Counted from the first letter of the stretch, positions 19,599-28,946 are shown. The stretch: 64,000 nucleotides of DNA from Streptosporangium saharense (GCF_014203715.1 NZ_JACHJP010000002.1:1116001-1180000); one strand, 5' to 3'. Made by a program: numbers and translations. The notes: generated by a model from the sequence alone, not told the origin.

Positions 19599-20681
19599 TC
19601 ACGCCGTGCCGCCCTCCCCGGTGGTGCCGCGCTCGCTCTTGACCGCGCTCCTGCCCGCTGCCGTCTCGGCCTCGTCGGCCTGGTCGGCGGCGTGGGCGGG
19701 ATCGGCCTCTCCGCCCGTCTGGGCGAAGGTGGACACGAGCGCTGTCTCCCCATCCTGCCCCTCGGCCTCGCCGGCGTCCGCCTGTGACCCCTGTGACACG
19801 GTCTCGTGGTCGTCGGCCTGGTCGGCCTCGTGGGCGGGGTCAGCCGGGTGGCCGTCCTGCGGCTCCGTGACGACCCGCTCCTCGCCGGTCTTGTTCCTGG
19901 AGAGCCAGAACCACACCAGCGCCGCGACGAACAGCACGACGGAGGTCCACTGGTTGAGCCGCAGCCCGAGGATGTGGTGGGCGCTGTCGATGCGCAGCCC
20001 CTCGATCCAGAACCGGCCCAGGGTGTAGCCCGCGACGTAGAGCATGAACACCCGGCCGTGCCTGAGGGCGAACTTGCGGCCCGCCCAGACCAGCACGAGG
20101 GCCAGGCCCAGGTCCCACAGCAGCTCGTACAGGAACGCGGGGTGGTAGGTGGAGATCCCCGGCAGCGTGCCCGGCTTGTCGGGGTCGATCTCCAGGGCCC
20201 ACGGCAGGTTCGTCGGGCTACCGAACAGCTCCTGGTTGAAGTAGTTGCCCAGGCGGCCGATGGCCTGGCCGACCGCGATGGCGGGGGCCGCGACGTCGGC
20301 GACCGCGGAGATCGAGATGCCCCGGCTCCGGCAGCCGAACCAGACGCCGAGCGCGCCGAGCGCGACGGCCCCCCAGATGCCCAGCCCACCGTTCCAGACG
20401 TAGAGCGCCTCGATCGGCGTGTGGATGGCGTCGGGCCCGAAGTAGAGCTGCCAGTCGGTGATGACGTGGTAGAGACGCCCGCCGACCAGGCCGAACGGCA
20501 CGGCCCAGACGGCGAGGTCGACGATGGTGCCCGGCGTTCCCCCACGGGCGCGCCAGCGGCGCTCGCCGATGGCGACGGCGACGATGACGCCGAGCACGAT
20601 GCACAGCGCGTAGGCCCTGATGGGGATTACACCGAGGTACCAGACCCCCTGCGAGGGGCTGGGAATCGAGGCGAGGGGCAT
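19599..20681 (-). CDS. lgt: Prolipoprotein diacylglyceryl transferase with acidic C-terminal tail
   Basis: A 360-aa polytopic membrane enzyme that attaches diacylglycerol from phosphatidylglycerol to the lipobox Cys of lipoproteins. Family motifs: GGRLYHVITDW, NGGLGIWGAVALGALGVW, and the Lgt signature AIGRLGNYFNQELFG with the essential Arg. The catalytic core ends near residue 280. A further 80 residues form an acidic Ala/Asp/Glu/Gln tail with two related blocks, AHEADQADDHE and AHAADQADEAE. The core length is normal and the tail is an actinobacterial addition of unknown role. It clusters with thiol-redox genes upstream. Confidence 0.96.
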   Translation of the reverse strand: MPLASIPSPSQGVWYLGVIPIRAYALCIVLGVIVAVAIGERRWRARGGTPGTIVDLAVWAVPFGLVGGRLYHVITDWQLYFGPDAIHTPIEALYVWNGGLGIWGAVALGALGVWFGCRSRGISISAVADVAAPAIAVGQAIGRLGNYFNQELFGSPTNLPWALEIDPDKPGTLPGISTYHPAFLYELLWDLGLALVLVWAGRKFALRHGRVFMLYVAGYTLGRFWIEGLRIDSAHHILGLRLNQWTSVVLFVAALVWFWLSRNKTGEERVVTEPQDGHPADPAHEADQADDHETVSQGSQADAGEAEGQDGETALVSTFAQTGGEADPAHAADQADEAETAAGRSAVKSERGTTGEGGTA

Positions 20682-20707
20682 GTCAAGTGACGTTACCGTG
20701 TCGCGGG

Positions 20708-21472
20708 CTACTTGGCGGCATCGAGAACGGCTTTACGGAGATCCGCGGGCTTGAACGCGACGTCGTTGCCGATCTCGGTGCCGTTGATCTTCAGCGTCGG
20801 AGTGCCGCTGAGCTTGGCCGACTGCACGATCCTGGTGCTGTAGTCGAGCTGCTCCTGCGCCTTCTGCTGGCTCGTCACGCAGGTGGCGAACGCCGAGCCG
20901 GTGACCCCGGCCTCCCTGCCCCACTCGACCAGGTCGTCGATCTTGAAGCCCTCGACGGTCTCCGGCGGCTGCTCCTTGAAGAGCCTGTCGTGGAACTTCG
21001 ACCACGGCGTCCCGCCGGGGATGCACCGGGAGGCGGCCCCCGCTCGCAGGGAGTTGCCCCTGGTGATGCCCTGGTTCATGTCCTGCGAGAAGATCGTGAT
21101 GGGGTGGTAGACCACCTTGACCTTGCCCTCGGCGGCCAGGTTCTTGATCGTGGGCCCGCTGGTCTGCTCCATCGCCCGGCAGGCCGGGCACTGGAAGTCC
21201 TCGTAGACGTCGAGCACCGGCTTCTCCACGCCCGCGACGGACATCACGACGGAGCCGTCCGGGGAGGCGGTGATCGGCGCGAGCGCCTGGGTGACCTCCT
21301 CCGGCTTGCTGCCGTTGGCGGCGTACCACCATCCGGCGCCGATGGCGCCGAGCGCGACGATCACCACGGTCGTCACCGTGGCGACGCGCTTGAGCCGGTC
21401 CTTCTGCCGCTGCTCCTCCCGCTGTGCCTTGATCCGCTCACGCACCGACTGCTCTCGCGCGGACTTGCCCAT
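20708..21472 (-). CDS. Membrane-anchored DsbA-family thiol-disulfide oxidoreductase
   Basis: A 254-aa protein. A basic cytoplasmic coiled segment (residues 1-30, REQSVRERIKAQREEQRQKD) precedes one membrane helix (about 31-50). The thioredoxin-fold domain outside has the redox motif C95-PA-C98 (EDFQCPACRA) and a cis-proline loop (LSGTPTLKING). It probably oxidises or isomerises disulfides in exported proteins. Start ATG at 21472 overlaps the upstream stop as TGATG. The upstream MauE/DoxX-like membrane protein may supply electrons or accept them, as this pair recurs in actinobacteria. Family placement is firm; direction of redox flow is not. Confidence 0.93.
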   Translation of the reverse strand: MGKSAREQSVRERIKAQREEQRQKDRLKRVATVTTVVIVALGAIGAGWWYAANGSKPEEVTQALAPITASPDGSVVMSVAGVEKPVLDVYEDFQCPACRAMEQTSGPTIKNLAAEGKVKVVYHPITIFSQDMNQGITRGNSLRAGAASRCIPGGTPWSKFHDRLFKEQPPETVEGFKIDDLVEWGREAGVTGSAFATCVTSQQKAQEQLDYSTRIVQSAKLSGTPTLKINGTEIGNDVAFKPADLRKAVLDAAK

Positions 21473-22047
21473 CAGTTGTCCTCCTCTTCCCGTGGCTCCT
21501 CCTCGCCGTCCATCTCGTCGTACGGCTCCCGCTCCGGGGCCAGCCCGAGCGCGGAGTCAAGCGCGAGTCGTCCCGGACCGAACCGGGCGACGAGCACACC
21601 GAGGACGAAGAGACCGGAGTCCCGCAGGATGTCGACGAGGTAGTCGGGCTCGATCCCCGGTTTGAGCTGGCCGCCGCCGCCGAAGCAGCCGCAGTCGATC
21701 CGCAGGCCGCGCGCCCACACGGAGGCGATGCCGATGACGAACGCCAGCATGAGCAGCGCGGAGATGCCGCCCACGACACGGGTGAGCAGTCCGACAACCA
21801 GCAACACCCCTATGACGATCTCCAGGATGGGCAGCCCGTAGCCGACCACCGTGGCAAGCGAGTCTGGAAGCAGTTCGTACGCCTTGACCGACTGGACGGA
21901 AAGCACAGGCGTGCCGATCTTGCCCCAACCTGCGACAATGAGCACCCCCGCCAGCACCAACCGCGAGACGGTCGTTACCCAGGGTAGCGTTGAACTCGCT
22001 GTGCGCGACCTCGGGGGGGCCTGCTTTTCAGAAGTCACGAGCATCAT
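21472..22047 (-). CDS. MauE/DoxX-like integral membrane protein
   Basis: A 191-aa protein with four hydrophobic helices, for example TTVSRLVLAGVLIVAGWGK and LPILEIVIGVLLVVGLLTRV. It has the CGCFGGGGQ motif (CxC) typical of MauE-like proteins that service thiol redox outside the membrane. The C-terminus is very acidic (YDEMDGEEEPREEEDN). The upstream sequence GGGAGA precedes two ATGs at 22047 and 22044. The next gene, a DsbA-like oxidoreductase, overlaps its stop by 1 nt. The likely role is a membrane redox partner of that protein, by analogy with MauE/MauD (inference). Confidence 0.85.
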   Translation of the reverse strand: MMLVTSEKQAPPRSRTASSTLPWVTTVSRLVLAGVLIVAGWGKIGTPVLSVQSVKAYELLPDSLATVVGYGLPILEIVIGVLLVVGLLTRVVGGISALLMLAFVIGIASVWARGLRIDCGCFGGGGQLKPGIEPDYLVDILRDSGLFVLGVLVARFGPGRLALDSALGLAPEREPYDEMDGEEEPREEEDN

Positions 22048-22665
22048 CGTCTCCCATTCCGGACCTGCGTCGCGGCCGACGTCGGCGGCTACACGCGTTC
22101 CTGAGGAACCCCATCACGTGCTGGATAAGCGTCGGGTAAGTCAATCGGCGGGCCGTAACCCGCTCCACGACGGTCCCAAATCGCCGGTGTCCCGGTTTCC
22201 GGGTGTCCGGCCGGGCGTGGCGCGACGCGGAGGCGGCAGTGAAGGCGACAGTGGAGGCGGCGACCGCGTGAGCGCCGTCCCGCCTCGTCCGCCACCGGCA
22301 CACGCCCTCCAGGTCCGATGACCGTCCCGGTCTCTCCCATGTCCCCCCGCCTGTGTGATCGGCGGGCAGAGCCTGTCTGAACTGGGAAATCGTAGCCGAG
22401 GTACGGCCCGCGCGGCGTTTTCAGATCAATGAGGGGAGCGTTCGGACTGAACCGGGAGCGAAGTGACACGCCCCCGGGGCCGATGCGCCGCTTTCTGCGG
22501 ACGCATCTCCAGGGTACGCCGTGGCCTTTCCCGCAGGTCGCCGGGCATGGCGGGGCTCGCCGTACGGGAACGGGAGCGTGAGAAAACGCGGCCGTCCCGG
22601 GTGGGGCGGCCGCGTCGTGTGAGATCTCAGGCGTGTCCCGGGCAAGCCGGGTCTTCAGGGGTGAA
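22048..22665. other. 618-nt region between the mauE-like gene and trpA
   Basis: It holds the promoter area of the minus-strand mauE-dsbA-lgt operon and, at 22586-22615, the terminator of the trp operon. Short palindromes such as CCCGG-TTT-CCGGG are present. I find no ORF with a ribosome site and normal codon use, and no riboswitch I recognise. Confidence 0.5.
22586..22615 (-). terminator. Rho-independent terminator after trpA
   Basis: A 9-bp stem ACGCGGCCG/CGGCCGCGT with a 12-nt loop is followed on the minus strand by TTTTCTC. It lies 50 nt past the trpA stop. Confidence 0.8.
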
Positions 22666-23460
22666 TCAGGCGCGCACGCCGGCCGCCATCTCGGCCCCGA
22701 GCTTCCTGACCGCGGCCAGGCCCGAGGCCTCGTCCTGGGCGTCGAGCAGGCGCCGGATGAACGCCGAGCCGACGATGACGCCGTCGGCGTAGCGGGCGAC
22801 CTGGGCCGCCTGCGCGCCGGTGCCAACCCCGAGGCCGACGCAGACCGGCAGCGAGGTCTGCTTGCGGGTGCGCTCGACCAGGCCCTCGGCGGCCTCGCTG
22901 ACCGTCTCGCGCGCCCCGGTGACACCCATCAGGGAGGCGGCGTAGACGAAGCCCGTGCAGCACTCGGCGACGGCCTTGATGCGCGTCTCGGGAGAGCTGG
23001 GCGCGACGAGGAATACGGTGTCGATACCGGCCTGCGCGCTGGCCTCCCGCCACGGCCCCGACTCCTCGGGGGTCAGGTCGGGGGTGATGGTCCCCGTCCC
23101 GCCCGCGTTGGCCAGGTCACGGGCGAACCGGTCGGCACCGTAGCGGTCGATCGGGTTCCAGTAGGTCATGACCAGCGTGGCGGCGCCCGTCTTGGCCACC
23201 CCCTCGACCGTGCGCAGCACGTCGGCGATGCGGGTGCCGTTGACCAGCGACCGGTGCACGGCGTCCTGGATGGTCGGGCCGTCCATGAGCGGATCGGAGT
23301 ACGGCAGGCCGATCTCGATCACGTCGCAGCCGGACTCGACCATGGCGGTCGCGGCCGCGATCGCTCCGTCCTTCGTGGGGAATCCCGCGGGGAGATATCC
23401 GATGAGGGCGGCGCGATCGTCCGCCTTCGCCTTGGCGAACACCGTCTGAAGAGTCGTCAT
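22666..23460 (-). CDS. trpA: Tryptophan synthase alpha subunit
   Basis: A 264-aa TIM-barrel enzyme cleaving indole-3-glycerol phosphate to indole, which is channelled to TrpB. The catalytic Glu and Asp are visible in GCDVIEIGLPYSDPLMDGP. Further family blocks are VMTYWNPIDRYGADRFARDL, GVTGARETVSEAAEGLVER and VCVGLGVGTGAQAAQVARYA with ADGVIVGSAFIR. Length is normal. It is the last gene of the minus-strand trp cluster, 66 nt downstream of trpB across an intercistronic hairpin. Confidence 0.97.
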   Translation of the reverse strand: MTTLQTVFAKAKADDRAALIGYLPAGFPTKDGAIAAATAMVESGCDVIEIGLPYSDPLMDGPTIQDAVHRSLVNGTRIADVLRTVEGVAKTGAATLVMTYWNPIDRYGADRFARDLANAGGTGTITPDLTPEESGPWREASAQAGIDTVFLVAPSSPETRIKAVAECCTGFVYAASLMGVTGARETVSEAAEGLVERTRKQTSLPVCVGLGVGTGAQAAQVARYADGVIVGSAFIRRLLDAQDEASGLAAVRKLGAEMAAGVRA

Positions 23461-23490
23461 CGTTGGTTCCGTTGTCGGTCGTGGCCTCCG

Positions 23491-23513
23491 TCCCCTCCGC
23501 GGGGCGGAGGGGA
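23491..23513. repeat. Intercistronic stem-loop between trpB and trpA
   Basis: TCCCCTCCGC (23491-23500) and GCGGAGGGGA (23504-23513) form a perfect 10-bp stem with a GGG loop. It lacks a U-run, so mRNA processing or control of trpA translation is more likely than termination. Confidence 0.55.
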
Positions 23514-23526
23514 AGCAAGTCGGTCG

Positions 23527-24768
23527 TCAGAGGTTGAAGTACTTCATGGCGGTGCCCATGTCCTTGTCACCCCGGCCGGAGAGGTTGACCAGGAGGAGCG
23601 CCTCGGGGCCGAGCTCACGGCCGAGCTTGAGGGCTCCGGCGAGCGCGTGCGAGGACTCGATGGCCGGGATGATGCCCTCGGTCCTGGCGAGCAGGGCGAA
23701 GGCGTCCATGGCCTCGGCGTCGGTGATGCCGTGGTAGGTGGCGCGCCCGGTGTCCTTGAGCCAGGCGTGCTCGGGGCCGACACCGGGGTAGTCGAGGCCC
23801 GCGGAGATCGAGTGGGACTCGATCGTCTGGCCCTCGTCGTCCTGCAGGACGTAGGTGCGCGACCCGTGCAGGACCCCGATGGAGCCCTCGGTGAGGGTCA
23901 GGGCGTGCTCGCCGTTCTCCTTGCCGCGTCCGCCCGCCTCGTAGCCGTGCAGTTGGACGCCCTGGTCCTCGATGAAGGCGTGGAAGATGCCGATGGCGTT
24001 GGAACCGCCGCCGACGGCCGCGGCGACCGCGTCGGGCAGGCGGCCCGCGAGTTCGAGGATCTGGCGGCGGGCCTCGACGCCGATGATGCGGGCGAAGTCG
24101 CGGACGATCTCGGGGAAGGGGTGCGGTCCCGCGATGGTGCCGAACAGGTAGTGCGTGTGGTCGACGTTGGCGACCCAGTCGCGGAAGGCCTCGTTGATGG
24201 CGTCCTTGAGGGTCTGGCTGCCGTTGGTGACCGGGACGACACTGGCGCCGAGCAGCTTCATGCGGGCGACGTTGAGCGCCTGGCGCTCGCAGTCGACGGC
24301 CCCCATGTAGATGACGCACTCCAGGCCCATCAGGGCGGCGGCGGTCGCCGTCGCGACGCCGTGCTGGCCCGCGCCCGTCTCGGCGATCAGGCGGTTCTTG
24401 CCGAGCCGCTTGGTGAGCAGGGCCTGGCCGAGCACGTTGTTGATCTTGTGGGCGCCGGTGTGGGTCAGGTCCTCACGCTTGAGGACGATCCGGGCGCCGC
24501 CCGCGTGCTCGGAGAAGCGGGGCACGTCGGTGAGGGTGGTCGGCCGGCCCGCGTAGGTGCGCAGCAGGTGGTCGAACTCCCCGATGAAGGCGGGGTCGTT
24601 CCTCGCCTTGTCGTACTCGGCCGCCACCTCGTCCAGCGCGGGGATCAGCGCCTCGGGGACGTAACGCCCACCGAAGACGCCGAACTTGCCGTCGGTGTCC
24701 GGGTCGTCGCCGTGGACGCCGTGGCCCGCGAGGTCCGCGGAGGTGAGGATGCCGTCTGTCACTGTCAC
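23527..24768 (-). CDS. trpB: Tryptophan synthase beta subunit
   Basis: A 413-aa PLP enzyme that joins indole and serine to give tryptophan. The PLP lysine lies in [19 protein letters not shown], the phosphate loop is [12 protein letters not shown], and the C-terminal Ser site is [13 protein letters not shown]. The family start [20 protein letters not shown] is intact. Start GTG at 24768 lies 4 nt after the trpC stop, so translation is probably coupled. Length is typical of TrpB1 partnered with TrpA. Confidence 0.97.
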   Translation of the reverse strand: MTVTDGILTSADLAGHGVHGDDPDTDGKFGVFGGRYVPEALIPALDEVAAEYDKARNDPAFIGEFDHLLRTYAGRPTTLTDVPRFSEHAGGARIVLKREDLTHTGAHKINNVLGQALLTKRLGKNRLIAETGAGQHGVATATAAALMGLECVIYMGAVDCERQALNVARMKLLGASVVPVTNGSQTLKDAINEAFRDWVANVDHTHYLFGTIAGPHPFPEIVRDFARIIGVEARRQILELAGRLPDAVAAAVGGGSNAIGIFHAFIEDQGVQLHGYEAGGRGKENGEHALTLTEGSIGVLHGSRTYVLQDDEGQTIESHSISAGLDYPGVGPEHAWLKDTGRATYHGITDAEAMDAFALLARTEGIIPAIESSHALAGALKLGRELGPEALLLVNLSGRGDKDMGTAMKYFNL

Positions 24769-24772
24769 GTGC

Positions 24773-25582
24773 TCACTGTCCCTCTGGTCGGGATGCGGGG
24801 TGGGCTCCGGCGGTGACCAGGTCGACCACGGCGGCCCTGGGGTCCTTGCCGGTCACCAGGCTCTCGCCGACGAGGACGGCGTCGGCCCCCGCCCTGGCGT
24901 AGGCGAGCAGGTCGTGCGGGCCGCGCACACCCGACTCGGCGATCTTGATGACGCCGTCCGGGATCTTCGGGGCGAGCTTGGCGAACACCTCGCGGTCGAC
25001 CTCAAGGGTCTTGAGGTTGCGCGCGTTGACACCGATGATCTTCGCTCCGGCGGCGAGCGCCCGGTCGAGCTCCTCCTCGGTGTGCACCTCGACCAGCGGG
25101 GCCAGCCCGATCGACTCGGCCCGCTCGATGAGCGAGACCAGCGCGTTCTGCTCAAGCGCGGCCACGATCAGCAGCACCAGGTCGGCGCCGTAGGCGCGGG
25201 CCTCCCACAGCTGGTAGGCGGTGACGACGAAGTCCTTGCGCAGCACCGGGATGTCGACGACGGCGCGGACGGCGGCCAGGTCCTCCAGGCTGCCGCCGAA
25301 GCGGCGGCGCTCGGTCAGGACGCTGATGACGTGGGCGCCACCCGACTCGTAGTCACCGGCGAGCGCGGCGGGGTCGGCGATGGCGGCCAGCGCGCCCTTC
25401 GACGGGCTTGAGCGCTTCACCTCCGCGATGACCGCCACCTGGTCGCCGCCGAGGGCGGCGTAGGCGTCGCGGGGGGCGGGTGCCCGCTCCGCGCGTTCCT
25501 TGAGCTGCGCCAGCGACACCGTCTGCTGCCGGTCGGCCAGGTCCGCGCGGACCCCTTCGAGGATCTCCTCCAGCACGCTCAC
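24773..25582 (-). CDS. trpC: Indole-3-glycerol phosphate synthase
   Basis: A 269-aa TIM-barrel enzyme that closes the indole ring from CdRP. Motifs: [16 protein letters not shown] with the catalytic Lys, [35 protein letters not shown] and [12 protein letters not shown]. Start GTG at 25582 follows GAGGAGG and overlaps the stop of a 26-codon ORF as GTGA. It heads trpC-trpB-trpA. Monofunctional; no TrpF domain, in keeping with PriA-type HisA supplying that activity in actinobacteria. Confidence 0.97.
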   Translation of the reverse strand: MSVLEEILEGVRADLADRQQTVSLAQLKERAERAPAPRDAYAALGGDQVAVIAEVKRSSPSKGALAAIADPAALAGDYESGGAHVISVLTERRRFGGSLEDLAAVRAVVDIPVLRKDFVVTAYQLWEARAYGADLVLLIVAALEQNALVSLIERAESIGLAPLVEVHTEEELDRALAAGAKIIGVNARNLKTLEVDREVFAKLAPKIPDGVIKIAESGVRGPHDLLAYARAGADAVLVGESLVTGKDPRAAVVDLVTAGAHPASRPEGQ

Positions 25583-25659
25583 CTGTCCTCCTCGCGAAAC
25601 TCGGAGGTCATGTCGGCGAACGCTGCCGTGCGCATGGTCCGCTCACTCCACTCGCTCAC
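25579..25659 (-). CDS. 26-aa ORF translationally coupled to trpC
   Basis: GTG at 25659 is preceded by GGGAGGGG at 8 nt. The product starts [17 protein letters not shown], is charged, and ends ...FREEDR. Its TGA overlaps the trpC GTG as GTGA, and the trpC Shine-Dalgarno lies inside its last codons. This geometry suggests that its translation delivers ribosomes to trpC. It contains one Trp codon only, too few for classical attenuation. Small ORFs in trp clusters (TrpX, TrpM) are known in Streptomyces; relation to those is not shown here. Confidence 0.6.
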   Translation of the reverse strand: MSEWSERTMRTAAFADMTSEFREEDR

Positions 25660-25750
25660 GAGTAAGGCCCCTCCCGATCGATTGCCTTGTCCCGCCGATG
25701 CTATCGGCCTTGCCGTGGTCGCCCCGCCACCGGGTGACGCCTATAGGTGA

Positions 25751-26191
25751 CTATGGAGCCAAGAATTCCCCAAAGGGAACATTCCGCACTATCCAAAAAA
25801 CGATCATTAAACCAAGAAATGCCCATATATAGGCAGGGTTTATAGCTTTTCCGACATCTCGTCTCCCCTGCCAGGAGAACAGCGTCCAACGCCCCCACAG
25901 CAGGACCACCACGGGAATCATGACCACGACCAGCGGATTGAACCCCAGCGCGGTGATCGGGTCACCGTGGGTGAGCGCGTGCACCGCCCGCAGTCCCCCG
26001 CAGCCCGGGCAGTACAGACCGGTGAGCGCCAGGAAGGGGCAGGTGGGATAGTGTCCCGGCTCTCCGGGGTCGACCAGCGCCACCAGGAGGGTCCCGGCGC
26101 CCGCCGCCACGGCCACGGCCAGCGGTGCCAGTACGGCCCGCGCCCGCCGTACCCTCGGCTCTCTCGCCCTCGCGGCCCCGCCGGTCACCAT
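25751..26191 (-). CDS. DUF2752 family membrane protein
   Basis: About 146 aa with three hydrophobic helices. The DUF2752 hallmark CPFLALTGLYCPGCGGLRAV (CPF...CPGCGxxRA) is intact, followed by HALTHGDPITALGFNPLVVV. Biochemical function is unknown; the CxxC motif sits at the membrane edge. Start ATG at 26191 is chosen; a TTG at 26236 in frame is possible. Lies upstream of trpC on the same strand, as in other actinobacterial trp clusters. Confidence 0.85.
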   Translation of the reverse strand: MVTGGAARAREPRVRRARAVLAPLAVAVAAGAGTLLVALVDPGEPGHYPTCPFLALTGLYCPGCGGLRAVHALTHGDPITALGFNPLVVVMIPVVVLLWGRWTLFSWQGRRDVGKAINPAYIWAFLGLMIVFWIVRNVPFGEFLAP

Positions 26192-26285
26192 CGGCCCGTC
26201 CGCACCCCTTCTTCCTGCGACGACTGTCACCGGCAACGATACTCAAGGTGGCACGAAATGACCGGCGACGCCCCGGACGGGGCTC

Positions 26286-26672
26286 TCAGTAGCCGTAGGT
26301 GGCCGAACCCGCCAGAACGCCTATCGCGACCAGCCAGATCACCAGCACGACCAGCCAGCAGGCGACGCCGAAGTAGGACATGACCAGGCCCGCGATGGCC
26401 ATGCCCCGTCCCTCCTCGCCGGTGCGCTTGATCTGGCCCAGCGAGATGTGGCCGAGCACGATGCCCACGATGGAGGTCACGCCGCAGATGAAGAGCCCGG
26501 CGATGCCCATGATGAGGGTGGCGATGGCCATGCCGTTGTTGCCGCGGGGCGGCGGGGCGCCGTAGCCATAGGGATCGTAACCGCCCCCGGGCGGCGTGCC
26601 GTAACCGCCCGGCGGCCCGTAGCCACCCGGCGGTGGCCCGCCGTACCCACCGGGCTGATTCCCATAGCTCAT
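26286..26672 (-). CDS. DUF4190-type membrane protein with Gly/Pro/Tyr-rich head
   Basis: A 128-aa protein. Residues 1-44 are low-complexity repeats of GGYGPP type. Two membrane helices follow (ATLIMGIAGLFICGVTSIVG and VACWLVVLVIWLVAIGVLAG), separated by GHISLGQIKRTGEEGRGMAI, the DUF4190 signature. Function is unknown. ATG at 26672. Located inside the trp cluster between the trp-associated membrane protein and DUF2752 genes. Confidence 0.85.
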   Translation of the reverse strand: MSYGNQPGGYGGPPPGGYGPPGGYGTPPGGGYDPYGYGAPPPRGNNGMAIATLIMGIAGLFICGVTSIVGIVLGHISLGQIKRTGEEGRGMAIAGLVMSYFGVACWLVVLVIWLVAIGVLAGSATYGY

Positions 26673-26777
26673 GAATTACTCCCTCTGCACACGTTGCGGG
26701 CGAAATCCTAGCGAAATCAGATCACCGCGGCGGGGCGCCGCCGGGTCCGTGGGCAAGTTGTGACCGTGTGCCCCGCT

Positions 26778-27374
26778 TCAGTGCCCGTCCTGCCGGGGAT
26801 CGGTGTGATCGACTGTGGGATCGGCACCCAGGTCGATGGCGTCCCACATGGCCCGCTCGCTGCCCGCGACCCCCGCGCGCACGGGGGTCTCGCGGCCCCT
26901 GCGCTCGTAGCGCTCCGACATGCCGGGCCAGTGCCCGCCCCACAGCGCGGCGGCGACTCCCCCGGCGAGCAGCGTCAGCCCGCCAACCCCGGCGAGCACC
27001 GGCCACAGGAGCGGGGCCGCGACCCGCACGGCGTCGGCGGCGGCGACCAGAGGCGCGTGCTCGGCCGCGGCGGCGAGCCCCGCGTCGGGACGGCCGCCGG
27101 TCACCGCGGCGGCGATCACCCCGGCGCCGCACAGCGCCATCACGACGCCGACGACCCTGCGCCACACACCCCCGGTGGCGAGCACCGCGACCACCGCGGC
27201 CAGCCCCGCCCACGCGGCGGGCGCCAGGGCGGGGGCCAGTTCCGTCGCGGAGACGGGTACGGCGCGCGTGCCGTACGTCACCGTGACCCAGTCGCGGCCG
27301 GCGGCCAGCAGCACCAGGCCCGCGCCCGCCGCGCAGGCGGCGACCCAGGTCCACAGGGCGCGGCCCGCCCTCAC
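26778..27374 (-). CDS. Trp-biosynthesis-associated membrane protein (Trp_oprn_chp family)
   Basis: A 198-aa protein with four hydrophobic helices and a soluble end [14 protein letters not shown]...[12 protein letters not shown], typical of the family found in actinobacterial trp operons. Function is unknown. GTG at 27374 overlaps the hisI stop as GTGA. In many relatives trpE sits between hisI and this gene; here the two are directly fused by overlap and no trpE is present. Confidence 0.85.
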   Translation of the reverse strand: MRAGRALWTWVAACAAGAGLVLLAAGRDWVTVTYGTRAVPVSATELAPALAPAAWAGLAAVVAVLATGGVWRRVVGVVMALCGAGVIAAAVTGGRPDAGLAAAAEHAPLVAAADAVRVAAPLLWPVLAGVGGLTLLAGGVAAALWGGHWPGMSERYERRGRETPVRAGVAGSERAMWDAIDLGADPTVDHTDPRQDGH

Positions 27375-27718
27375 GCCGGGGTCACCGCCAGCCGGTCGGC
27401 GTCGAAGCAGGTCCGGTCGCCGGTGTGGCAGGCGGCGCCCACCTGGTCGACCCTCAGCAGGATCGTGTCGCCGTCGCAGTCGAGGGCGACGGACCTGACG
27501 TGCTGGACGTTGCCCGAGGTCTCGCCCTTGACCCAGTAGGAGCCGCGGCTGCGCGACCAGTAGGTGGCGCGGCCCGTGGTGAGCGTGCGGTGCAGCGCCT
27601 CGTCGTCCATCCAGGCGAGCATGAGCACCTCGCCGGTGTCGTGCTGCTGGACCACGGCGGGCACCAGCCCGTCGGCGGTGCGCTTCAGTCGGGCCGCGAT
27701 GGCGGGGTCAAGGGGCAT
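27371..27718 (-). CDS. hisI: Phosphoribosyl-AMP cyclohydrolase
   Basis: A 115-aa zinc enzyme for the third step of histidine synthesis. Motifs: [40 protein letters not shown] and the metal cysteines in [13 protein letters not shown]. It is the stand-alone form without the HisE pyrophosphatase. ATG at 27718 matches the family start; six codons upstream are open but lack support. It is separated from the main his operon by 18 kb and sits instead at the head of the trp cluster. Confidence 0.95.
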   Translation of the reverse strand: MPLDPAIAARLKRTADGLVPAVVQQHDTGEVLMLAWMDDEALHRTLTTGRATYWSRSRGSYWVKGETSGNVQHVRSVALDCDGDTILLRVDQVGAACHTGDRTCFDADRLAVTPA

Positions 27719-27762
27719 GGGGCAATTGTGCCGCACCCCGGTGGAGGTCCCGTGTCCGGTGG

Positions 27763-28728
27763 TCAGCGGGTGCGGTCGTCGTCGAACAGGTCGGCCGCGT
27801 GCACGACGATCCTGGGGTCGGGCTCACCGACGATCTCGTGGTCCTTGTTGGTGTAGTCGAACCGGCTCAGGAGGTGGCGCATGGCCTCGACCCTGGCGCG
27901 CTTCTTGTCGTTGCTCTTGATCACCGTCCACGGGGCCTCCTCCGTGTCGGTGTGCAGGAACATGTCCTCCTTGGCCTGGGTGTAGTCGTCCCACTTGTCC
28001 AGCGACTCCAGGTCCATCGGCGACAGCTTCCACTGCCGCACCGGATCGACCTGGCGGATGATGAAGCGGGTGCGCTGCTCGGAGCGGGACACCGAGAACC
28101 AGAACTTCACCAGGTGGATGCCGTCGCGGACGAGCATGCGCTCGAAGGCGGGCGCCTGCTCCATGAACTCCATGTACTCCCCCGGCGTGGCGAAGCCCAT
28201 CACGCGCTCGACCCCGGCGCGGTTGTACCAGGAGCGGTCGAAGAAGACCATCTCCCCCGCGGCGGGCAGGTGGGAGATGTAGCGCTGGAAGTACCACTGG
28301 GTGCTCTCGCGCTCGCTGGGCTTCTCCAGCGCGACCACGCTCGCCCCGCGCGGGTTGAGGTGCTCCATGAAGCGCTTGATCGTGCCGCCCTTGCCCGCGG
28401 CGTCGCGGCCCTCGAACAGGATCACCAGCCGCCCGCCGGTGTCCTTGATCCAGTACTGCAGCTTGAGGAGCTCGATCTGGAGCAGCCGCTTGGTCCTGTC
28501 GTAGTCCGCGCGGTCCATCCGCTCCGGGTAGGGGTACTTCTCCCGCCAGGTGTCCACCGGGGTGCCGTCCAGCCGTACGAGAACCGGGTCGTCATCGTCG
28601 TCGTCGAGGACCCGCAGGTTCGGCAGCTCGTCGAGCAGGTCACTGCGGGCCGCCGCGGAACGCGTGTCGAGCACGGGGTAGCTCCTACCCTGTACGGGTT
28701 CCTCACCCACAAGACCTGTCATGGACAT
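27763..28728 (-). CDS. ppk2: Polyphosphate kinase 2 family protein
   Basis: A 321-aa P-loop kinase using polyphosphate and nucleotides. Walker A is [20 protein letters not shown] (G107-T116). The lid and Walker B region is [20 protein letters not shown]. The conserved [15 protein letters not shown] and [19 protein letters not shown] blocks are intact. A six-Asp run (42-47) and [16 protein letters not shown] mark the class with an N-terminal extension. The direction (GDP or ADP phosphorylation) cannot be set from sequence. It lies 44 nt upstream of hisI and may be co-transcribed. Confidence 0.95.
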   Translation of the reverse strand: MSMTGLVGEEPVQGRSYPVLDTRSAAARSDLLDELPNLRVLDDDDDDPVLVRLDGTPVDTWREKYPYPERMDRADYDRTKRLLQIELLKLQYWIKDTGGRLVILFEGRDAAGKGGTIKRFMEHLNPRGASVVALEKPSERESTQWYFQRYISHLPAAGEMVFFDRSWYNRAGVERVMGFATPGEYMEFMEQAPAFERMLVRDGIHLVKFWFSVSRSEQRTRFIIRQVDPVRQWKLSPMDLESLDKWDDYTQAKEDMFLHTDTEEAPWTVIKSNDKKRARVEAMRHLLSRFDYTNKDHEIVGEPDPRIVVHAADLFDDDRTR

Positions 28729-28911
28729 CCTTCCCCCGGAGAGAACCCTGGGAGGCGCCCCTGAGCGGCGGCCCCCGGCTCTCCCTCTACCTCCATGTCA
28801 GCACGTTAATCCCCGACATAAGCCCACCAACAGCCCATTTGGCGTCTTGTAGGCCACTGTTCACCCCTCCCCACTTCCGACATGACAAAAAACCCACTAA
28901 ACAAGTAGGTC

Positions 28912-28940
28912 TTGACGGGATTGGGTTCCTGTGTTGAAGT
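28912..28940 (+). promoter_or_regulatory. Probable promoter of the sulfur operon
   Basis: TTGACG (28912-28917), a 17-nt spacer, and TGAAGT (28935-28940) fit a sigma-70-like promoter. The expected start point, 7 nt after the -10, falls on the A of the ATG at 28947, giving a leaderless transcript. Confidence 0.6.
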
Positions 28941-28946
28941 GAGGCC

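Noticed and set aside
22048-22665. Riboswitch or small RNA in the 618-nt gap
   Set aside because: Only short G/C palindromes and the trp terminator could be identified; no conserved riboswitch core was recognised.
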